Shown here in pieces: positions 7,600 through 13,098 of a stretch of DNA of 13,098 bases. The notes under the pieces were generated by a model that was given only the letters and a program-made list of their open reading frames with translations, had not been told where the DNA came from and made no database searches. Location: NCBI GenBank assembly GCA_009602725.1, contig WELB01000371.1, positions 1-13,098 of the forward strand, in the 5' to 3' direction. The position numbers and the translations under genes were made by a program. Position 1 is the first letter of the stretch. Every line of letters starts with the position of its first letter. This DNA is from Spirogloea muscicola. Lineage: Eukaryota > Streptophyta > Zygnematophyceae > Spirogloeales > Spirogloeaceae.

Positions 7600-8072
7600 A
7601 GACCTGTTTCCTTTTCTCCAATTTTTTCTCTGGGCTGGCCAAAAACAGCCATCGCCATCGATGAAGAGTCTTTCTTTCCTGCACCTTATATGTTCTGTTC
7701 GGGCTGGCCTTTCACAAAACTCGCCCGTCTTTTGATGAGCTTACTTCCTTTCATGCAGCTATATGTAACTATTTGTGACTGCTGAGTCGGGATTTGAAGG
7801 CTTCCCTTTGCTGTAGCCACTTGCGTAACTGTGTAAATATAGCGCATTCTGACCTTTGGACCTTTTCTATTATTTCTGGGCTGGCTTTTCACAGCCCTCT
7901 TTGGCTTCGGACATTGTCCATTCTTTGTAGGGCTGGCTTTGCCAGCCTCTCTTCTCTATGGGCGAGCACTTCCTCGCCCTTGGGACCTTGTGCACACCTT
8001 TGGGCTGGCCTCTCGCAGCCATTGCCTTTACTAAGGAAGAGCTTTCTACTTCCTCGCCCCCTCCGGAAGAAA
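7600..8072 (+). repeat. Tandem array of five hairpin modules
   Basis: Left stem arms start near 7627, 7700, 7877, 7930 and 8004. The last three follow each other closely, with clear GGGCTGGC...CAGCC stems. The module at 7930 also has GGGCGAG-CACTTC-CTCGCCC (7960-7979), a perfect second hairpin. Spacers such as GGACATTGTCC keep the GGAC/GTCC palindrome although the middle has changed. The array ends head-on against the minus-oriented copy at 8073. No gene is present. Confidence 0.7.
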
Positions 8073-9141
8073 GGAAAGTGGCTCTCCCAATGGGGGCAAG
8101 GGCTGTGAAAAGCCAGCCCGAACAGAGTTGACAAAGGTTCGAAGGGACAAATGATGGAGAGCCTACAAGCGCCTTGTCAGAACGGGTGTAGGATGGACCA
8201 CTCAGTGCTACGAGTGAGGAGCCTCAAATCTGACAGACCAGCTGCCGGATAGCAATCCCCCTGACGAAAGCCAGAGGCTGCAGCGAAAGTACGGCCAGCG
8301 CGCAGATGCAAGGCGTGGGCCAGGGACCGCTGGAGGGACATTGAAGACGCATGTGCTAAACCTGGGCCCACGAGCCAGCGGCGTTGAAGTCAGTCGGCTC
8401 ACCTCGCCTGCGGGACACAGCGCTTCGCGCAAGCCTGGCTAGCAAGTCGAGCCACTGGGACCCAAGAGCCCCGTGCACATCCACGGCCCGGCGTACGACT
8501 CCACTCCAGCCGGGTGGTCAGCGTGTTTGGCCGCCTTGCTGCCAGCGGCCTTCGACGCAGCATGGCGAGCCCGCGAGGCCGAGAGCTCCGGATTGGATCG
8601 GTCCACCACATCGGTGGTGACCACGTCTGCAATGATGCGCGCGCCGCCTCTCGGCGTCGAGGCCACCAAGTCGACCCGGCGCGTGTGTAGTCCGTCGGCC
8701 TTCTGGATGATTGGCATGATGGAAGTGATCCCCATCGCCACCGTGTAACCGGCTTCCACAATAATGCCAAACATGGCATCCCTGAGGAGGTCGTGGGCTG
8801 CCGTGCGTTTACCTCCAGTGGTGCAGCGGAGGACATGCGCCGCCAGCTCCGCCGGGTCCGCCGAACGTTTCCCGCACTCGCACTGCAATACGCCCAGCAG
8901 ACGGCGGGGGGAGACCAAGCAGGCGATGGACTGCCGTGCGAAAATGCTCATCCGGCATTCTGAGCGCGTCGTAGAGGCGGAGCGCCGAGAGCCAGGCTGC
9001 CGCGCCAGGGGAGGATGCTGATCGCAGCCGAGCATGGCCGTGCACGTTTGTCGGAGGGAAGAGCCGCAGCGAGGCCGTGAAAGCCGCCATATCGACCTCC
9101 GCCATGAACCGCGCCTGCGCCCGCGAGTCCGGAAGAGCGCC
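8073..9141 (-). mobile_element. Longest retroelement copy, 5'-truncated, RLE-type non-LTR
   Basis: On the minus strand this runs from a truncated coding region (9141) through zinc knuckle, endonuclease-like domain and C-terminus to a 3' UTR ending in a hairpin module (8073-8130: GGGCTG-TGAAAAGC-CAGCCC). No poly(A) or target-site duplication was recognised. The 5' edge abuts a + oriented remnant (9148-9200), so this copy probably inserted into an earlier one. The reverse transcriptase core is missing from this copy. Confidence 0.75.
8258..9141 (-). pseudogene. Retrotransposon ORF2-type 3' part: CCHC knuckle and restriction-like endonuclease
   Basis: Frame 1 (9141-8906) reads SPGAAAWLSALRLYDALRM and RTAVHRLLGLPPP. 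At a six-base homopolymer (8906-8911) the homologous reading shifts to the frame with CECGKRSADPAELAAHVLRC, a C-x-C-x12-H-x3-C knuckle (8823-8882). RRVDLVASTPRGGARIIADV (about 8655-8712) follows, matching the RLE pattern (R/K)PD-x(12-14)-D, with P replaced by V and 14 residues between the acidic residues. The tail is broken again near 8470 and 8400 (GEPTDFNAAGSWAQV then TAG) and resumes at SLQRSLAHALHLRAGR (8341-8270). Known RLE elements use such a domain to nick the target DNA. Several frame breaks and a stop mean no working enzyme. The exact clade cannot be assigned without the RT core. Confidence 0.75.
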
Positions 9142-9147
9142 TTACTC

Positions 9148-9720
9148 TTTGTCCTGCTGCGAATTCCAACTTGCGGCTTCTGATTACGGAGATATGAAGC
9201 AGGCACCCTTGGTGGTCACTAAGTTCTCCGGTTCCTCTCGGATTTTCCGGCCCTTTGACCTTGTCCTTCCGTTGGGCTGGCCTCTCACAGTCGCTGCCTT
9301 ACATTGAGTAGCTGTCGCTTCTTTCTTCACTCGGACCTTATAAATTCTTTTATGGGCTGGCTTTTCACATCCCTCGCCCCCTTAAGATGCGCTGCTTAAT
9401 CCTTATGGAAGAGTTGCTTCTCTAATGGGCTAGCCTCACGCAGCCATCATCTTGTTTGGGAGCTATTTCCTCCCTGCTGCTAGTGATTTCGATCCGCGGC
9501 TACTGATTAGGAGTTACTGCATTGCTTTCGCTATTGAAGCTTTTTTTTTTGCTGAGTAATATTCGGCCTTCTGTGTTGGAGCTCCCCACTAGACCTAAAC
9601 CAACATTGTTGGGCTAACCTCACTGCAACCACCTCATTCTTTCCTGCTGCTAGACATTTCAACTTGGCGGTAGAGTGGGGGTTGCTGAGTGGTTTACCGG
9701 TATTAGAAGCGACTTCGTTT
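9148..9720 (+). repeat. Degenerate + oriented stop-region and hairpin-module remnants
   Basis: Three weak stop-region remnants (near 9153, 9473 and 9651; CCTGCTGC..., GCGGC.., then TGATTA or TTACTG) alternate with modules at about 9272, 9352, 9425 and 9608. GGGCTGGCCTCTCACAG is recognisable at 9273 and GGGCTGGCTTTTCACATCCC at 9352. Stems are more decayed than elsewhere, which suggests these are old copies. No coding gene. Confidence 0.55.
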
Positions 9721-9754
9721 GCTTAATCAGTAATGCTGTCGGGGCTATCCTCTA

Positions 9755-10010
9755 TTCCCCCAGGCGCTGCACCTTCGTGCCGGCAGAGCCCTCGCTGCCT
9801 CTGGCTCTGGCCAGGGGACCCACTTCCAGGAGCCTAGCATCTCTAATCTGCGGCTGCTTAGCAGGGGTTACTGAGTGATTCGTAGCTGCTTTGTTTCTTT
9901 GTGTGCTTGTTTTTCTTAGCGCTTCCCCTGGCCCCCTTCTCGTCCTCTATTCATTCTTTTTTGGGCTGGCTGTTCCAGCCCCTAGCCTCAGTGGGCAAGT
10001 ACTTTATTCT
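9755..10010 (+). mobile_element. Retroelement 3' end, + copy of an inverted pair
   Basis: This contains the decayed C-terminus (CTGCACCTTCGTGCCGGCAG), the stop region GCTGCTTAGCAGGGGTTACT, a 3' UTR and a module with perfect stem GGGCTGG-CTGTT-CCAGCCC (9963-9981). It ends in GGGCAAGTACTTTATTCT. By eye about nine bases in ten of 9782-10010 match the reverse complement of 12241-12460. That similarity makes these two among the youngest copies here. Confidence 0.75.
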
Positions 10011-10400
10011 CTATACCTGCTCTTCATTCGCCGAGGCTAGCCTTACACAGCTACAACCATCTATACAATAGAGCTTCTTCCCTCCATAGCCACTGCCTCC
10101 CATGGACGAGCTTCTTTGAAGACAGATTCTTCTCTCCCCGTCATTGCCGTTCCGCCTGGGGACTCCCAATGATCTTAGGGCTGCCCTCGTCTCCTTGCCC
10201 ACTCAGTTGACAGCTTTGCTTGTTTGGAGCGGCCAATGTTTAGGGCGCACCCATTGTATGTTTCGACTTAATCCAGCTCGTCAATAAGACACTCGTTGGA
10301 ACCGCTCTCCTCTTCACTTTGGTCTGTGGGTATTTTGAACCACAACCCTCCTCCATTTCTTGGATTGGCCTTTCACAGCCACCGCTCCTCCTTTGCATGC
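10011..10400 (+). repeat. Old module remnants, + orientation
   Basis: GAGGCTAGCCTTACACAGC (10032) and GGATTGGCCTTTCACAGCC (10362) are recognisable decayed stems. Between them lie pieces resembling the GGACGAGCTTCTTT-type module end (10103). No gene is supported; the ORFs across it carry no domain. Confidence 0.45.
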
Positions 10401-10627
10401 AAATAGCTTCCTTCTTGACGCTCTTTACTTACTATTGTTGCACTTTTGTAGAGGCCTCTTGTTTGAGTCACTTTTCTAGATTCTAACTCGCCATCAAATT
10501 TAATAGAGGAGCTACCCCGATCACCACCACCATCACTTGATGTGCACTTCTACGGCCCGGCCAAGCGCAGCTCGTTTTGCAACTCAATGCGCTTCCTTCT
10601 GGAGCAGCAAGCTCGCTGCGCAATCGA
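10401..10627. other. No recognisable gene or repeat
   Basis: AT-richer than its flanks. It contains a CATCACCACCACCATCAC stretch (10519-10536), which is simple sequence and not evidence of a tagged construct. Confidence 0.4.
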
Positions 10628-10725
10628 GAGGCAGCTGAAGAAAGTGGCTCTCCCAACAGGGGCAAGGGCTGTGATAAGCCAGCCCGAAAAGCATTGACAA
10701 GGTTCGAAGGGGCCAAAGTAAAGCA
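10628..10725 (-). repeat. Hairpin module, minus orientation
   Basis: GAAAGTGGCTCTCCCAACAG, GGGCAAGGGCTGTGATAAGC, CAGCCCGAAAAGCATTGACA, AGGTTCGAAGGGGCC. The order and bases closely match 8073-8145. The stem is GGGCTG/CAGCCC. Confidence 0.7.
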
Positions 10726-11204
10726 CGGAGGAGGGCAGAGTGGCGGAGCCGCAGGCTGGGCGAGAAGGGACGTGGCGTTCGTCTCAGCACCCCCCCACCC
10801 CGTTTTGGTGTCGTTGATGTTGACGTTGCTGCGCCAGTGTTAGGAGCAGCCCTTCCGAAAGGCCGAAGGCGCGGCCGGCCCGCAGCGGACGGCATACGCC
10901 AAGCGGGCGGGCGGGCGGGCCGGCAGGCACGCGGCCGGGCGGGCGGGGCCAGTTGGGGCGCCAGTGCCCTGTCGACTCTCCGATAGTCGCCCCTTTGTAC
11001 ATTTGTCAAGGTGCTTGCCTTTGTACTTGGCCACACAGGGCCTCCCCATCTCTTAACACACGCATTCCCTTTGGTGCCTCTGGCTAGCGCAGCGCAAAAT
11101 ACCCAGTCATGGGGCGGGTGTCACCCTGCTGGGGTACCCTGTCCGCTCGGACCGTCTGAGCTGACTTTGCATCGCCCCCCGCCCCCAGCTCGCTTCTTTT
11201 CCGA
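10726..11204. other. Very GC-rich stretch with GGGC simple repeats, no gene
   Basis: At 10875-10950 there is GGCCGGCC and runs of GGGC/GGGCGGGC. The ORFs crossing it are arginine/proline/alanine-rich in several frames at once, as expected from base composition. CCTTCCGAAAGG (10851-10862) is a perfect 12-base palindrome. No retroelement module is recognised between about 10726 and 11204. Confidence 0.5.
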
Positions 11205-11360
11205 CCTTAGCTGTCCTTTTGGGGTGGCTTTGCCAGCCCCTCTTCTCTATGGGCACTCAAGCTCCCTCAGACCTTGTCCATTCTTTTGGGCTGGCCTTTC
11301 CCAGCCACCAGTCAATCTGGCCGCGCTTTCTCTATGGGCGAGCATCTTCATTCCGGGCTG
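11205..11360 (+). repeat. Two tandem hairpin modules plus a third left arm
   Basis: Module 1 (11205-11255) has GGGGTGGCTTTGCCAGCCCC and TATGGGCACTCAAGC. Module 2 (11268-11350) has CAGACCTTGTCCATTCTTTT, GGGCTGGCCTTTCCCAGCC and TATGGGCGAGCATCTTC. GGGCTGACTCC at 11356 starts a third that is cut off. The array then meets minus-oriented modules at about 11375. Confidence 0.7.
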
Positions 11361-11374
11361 ACTCCTCAGAAAAA

Positions 11375-11700
11375 GAGAAAGTGCTCGCCGATTGAGAATA
11401 GGGGCTGGAACAACCAGCCCGAAAAAGAATGAACAGAGTACGAGAAGGGGGCCCTCACAAAAGCCAGTACAGAAAGGATGGACAAACAGGGGCCACGAGC
11501 TCTTGCCGGAAAGAGAGTCGCTTCCAGTAGAGGGCGAAGGGTGTGGTTGGCCAGCCCAGAGAAATAATGAACATGGAAAACGATCATTTCTTCCAATGCA
11601 AGGCAATGGCCAGCCCCAAAGATTACAAACAGCTCTTCCAAGATGAGGCAGTAACTGTGGAGGCCAGCCCAAAGAGAATGAACGAGGTCTAGGGCCAGAA
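11375..11700 (-). repeat. Array of about four minus-oriented hairpin modules
   Basis: The first (11380-11460) is complete: GTGCTCGCC, then GGGCTGG-AACAA-CCAGCCC (11402-11420), then GAACAGAGTACGAGAAGGGG. Three poorer ones follow, with GGCCAGCCCAGAGAAATAATG (near 11550), GGCCAGCCCCAAAGAT (near 11608) and GGCCAGCCCAAAGAGAATG (near 11661). The first is nearly identical to the remnant at 60-104. Confidence 0.68.
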
Positions 11701-12149
11701 TGCGCAAAAACCAGGACAATAACCTCCATGTCTTCAGAAATGGGCGCTCAATAATCGCATCCACAAGTGCAGATCAGAAAGACTAGGCGGAAAAGCGTCG
11801 CCCTAATATGACCCGAAGTCAGCAGCCAGCGCGCGGCCTGGCTGCAAGTGGACGGGAAAGCATCGGCGGCGAGCAGCGGGCCCGAGCTTGTGGGCCCCCC
11901 GGGGTTTGGTGGGGGGTCGTGCCGTGGGACGGGGGGGGGCGGCTGCTGACGTCAACAGGGGGCCCACCAGGCCCCGTTGTGGTCACCAGCCGGTTGCACA
12001 CGGACCGAACTTACTGCTGACGAATGAGACAATGGCTATAGGCCAGCTCGAAATAGATGATGAGGGTGCATCACCTCTCACCAGGCATGGGCCGCTCAGG
12101 CTTCTCGCAGATCACCCACCTATAACCCAGATGAGCACTTCCAAAGGTG
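11701..12149. other. No recognisable gene
   Basis: This contains G runs (11929-11938) and a TGACGTCA palindrome (11947-11954). Two overlapping + ORFs (11808-12020 and 11888-12163) are glycine/arginine-rich and show no domain. Retroelement modules resume near 12150. Confidence 0.45.
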
Positions 12150-12235
12150 GGCAAAGGCTGTGAAAGAAAGTGGCTCTCCCTAAGGGGGGCGAAGGCTGTT
12201 GGACAGCCAGCGGAAGGTCAGCCCAAAAAGACTGG
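12150..12235 (-). repeat. Hairpin module, minus orientation
   Basis: GGGCAAAGGCTGTGAAAG is followed by GAAAGTGGCTCTCCCTAAGG, GGCGAAGGCTGTTGGACAGCC and GGTCAGCCCAAAAAGACTGG. It looks like one module and part of another, because the CAGCC arm occurs twice. Confidence 0.6.
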
Positions 12236-12475
12236 ACAAGAGAAAGTGCTCGCCCATTGAGGATAGGGGCTGGAAAAGCCAGCCCAAAAAAGAATGAAGA
12301 GAGTACGAGAAGGGGGCCACGGGAAGCGCGAAGAAAAACAAGCACACAGAAAGAAGGCAGCTACGAATCACTCAGTAACTCCTGCTAAGCAGCCGCAGAT
12401 CAGAGATGCTAGGCTCCTGGAAGTGGGTCCCCTGGCCAGAGCCAGAGAGGAAGCTCTGCCGAAGGGGGCGACGGC
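12236..12475 (-). mobile_element. Retroelement 3' end, minus copy of an inverted pair
   Basis: In reverse order it has the decayed C-terminus, stop region (GCTGCTTAGCAGGAGTTACT), 3' UTR and a module with stem GGGCTGG/CCAGCCC (12269-12287). The end AGCACTTTCT matches 9782-10010 inverted along its length, at about 2.2 kb distance. No coding capacity remains. Confidence 0.75.
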
Positions 12476-12499
12476 AGTGTAAGCAGAAGTCCCTTCGTT

Positions 12500-12560
12500 C
12501 ATCCTTTCTGGGCTCGCTTTTCCAGCCCCTATCCTCAATGGGCGAGCCCTATCTTCTTTG
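12500..12560 (+). repeat. Hairpin module, + orientation
   Basis: TTCATCCTTTCTGGGCTCGC, TTTTCCAGCCCC, TATCCTCAATGGGCGAGCCC. One base of the left arm is changed (GGGCTCG). It lies directly upstream of the retroelement coding fragment, whose frame stays open through it. Confidence 0.65.
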
Positions 12561-13098
12561 AATTTGTCCGCCACGCCGGCTGCCATCCTCCAGTGTACCC
12601 TTCCTACCAGCATAGGCGGCCTTGGGTGCCGTCCACTGGCTCGCCTGTCCCAAGCAGCTCACCTGGGTTGCTGGGCCCAAGTGGCCTCCACCATCTCCAG
12701 TCGCTTCATCCTGAGGGGCCAGGCTGTTTTAGCACCCGCTATAGCGGGTGTTGCAACAGGGACCAGGCCCTTCCAGCTTTCCCTAACCGCAGCACTGCAT
12801 GACCACTCGTGCTCCCTACCAACACTTGCCGAGGGTCATGCAGATTTTGCGGCATGGGCACGCTGTTCCGATAGGAAAGCGCAGGCTCACTACACACACG
12901 CTGCGGACGTGCAGGCCGCCTCCGACTTGAAGGGACTGCTCAAGGACGATAGACGTGGCCTTACCCGGCTCCTTTCAATCGGCTCCCCGGGCGCGTCGGA
13001 GTGGCTAAACGCTCTGCCGATCTACGAGTCCCTTCGGCTTTCTGACAACCTTTTCCGCACGGCGCTCCACCACCACCTTGGCCTCCCCCCCCCTTGCT
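12561..13098 (+). CDS. Retrotransposon polyprotein fragment (post-RT region), runs off the window
   Basis: An uninterrupted frame (codon phase fixed by ACC at 12597) runs to the edge. It starts with LQCTLPTSIGGLGCR and SQAAHLGCWAQVAS, matching the LP--GGLGLR...AAY-ASWA block that follows the reverse transcriptase domain in many algal and protist non-LTR ORFs. It ends with SPGASEWLNALPIYESLRLS, then RTALHHHLGLPPP. That end is homologous to SPGAAAWLSALRLYDALRM...LGLPPP in the minus-strand copy at 8.9-9.1 kb. The zinc knuckle and endonuclease would lie just beyond 13098. The 5' end is truncated: no RT catalytic motif is present and the fragment abuts a hairpin module. It may be part of a less damaged element, since about 175 codons are open. 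Confidence 0.72.
12733..12750. repeat. Perfect 18-bp palindrome
   Basis: CACCCGCTATAGCGGGTG is its own reverse complement. It lies within the retroelement coding frame, where the translation is APAIAGVA. No spacer separates the arms, so it resembles a protein-binding palindrome more than an RNA hairpin. Confidence 0.8.

Noticed and set aside
8130-8145. GGTTCGAA resembling a pol III B box (also near 10700), suggesting a tRNA-derived SINE
   Set aside because: In most copies the same place reads TTCGGACC or similar, there is no paired A box, and no tRNA fold could be seen.
10519-10536. CAC/CAT run resembling a His-tag sequence
   Set aside because: It is simple sequence in natural repeat DNA, with no vector features or coding frame around it.
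11947-11954. TGACGTCA CRE-type site
   Set aside because: It is a single eight-base palindrome with no nearby gene; not enough to call a regulatory site.
11808-12163. Overlapping Gly/Arg-rich + ORFs
   Set aside because: They are open because of high GC content, overlap each other in different frames, and show no motif.
5400-12560. CRISPR-like array of repeats and spacers
   Set aside because: Repeats vary in sequence, length, spacing and orientation and grade into retroelement 3' ends; the context is eukaryotic.

Overview
The window looks like nuclear DNA of a GC-rich eukaryote, most likely a green alga. The grounds are one intron-split gene with short introns (166-265 bases) that all fit GT...AG, a plant/animal-type glycosyltransferase product, and abundant decayed non-LTR retrotransposon copies. 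Nothing bacterial (operons, Shine-Dalgarno-led genes, CRISPR) is seen. The organism cannot be named from sequence alone.

Layout. Positions 1-422 are a purine-rich tract, a remnant of the dispersed hairpin repeat, a perfect fold-back, a 43-base tandem duplication and a leader with three short upstream ORFs. Positions 423-3217 are the only intact gene: a seven-exon GT61-family glycosyltransferase, predicted here as a 537-residue type II membrane protein of the secretory pathway. Positions 3218-3880 hold no recognisable gene. Positions 3.9-4.4 kb carry an inverted, frameshifted 3' end of a non-LTR element. Positions 4.45-5.3 kb are unusual non-coding DNA: a cluster of TGACGCGC octamers, several perfect inverted repeats (two of them overlapping) and a 37-base tandem repeat.

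From 5.4 kb to the end the window is a nest of fragments of one retroelement family. Two longer coding fragments are visible. One (minus strand, 8.1-9.1 kb) has a CCHC zinc knuckle followed by a restriction-like endonuclease-type domain. The other (plus strand, 12.6 kb to the edge) covers the region after the reverse transcriptase and runs off the window. Many shorter copies keep only the protein C-terminus (LHLRAGRALAAASG-like) and/or a 3' UTR built of hairpin modules with a GGGCTGG/CCAGCCC stem. These modules occur about 25-30 times in both orientations, often joined 3' end to 3' end.

The main leads are the hairpin-module 3' UTR and its amplification, the 3'-to-3' junctions, the overlapping hairpins near 5.0 kb and the TGACGCGC cluster. 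The glycosyltransferase is the only sequence likely to make a functional protein. All identities are by eye from translation and motifs; no alignment or database search was run.
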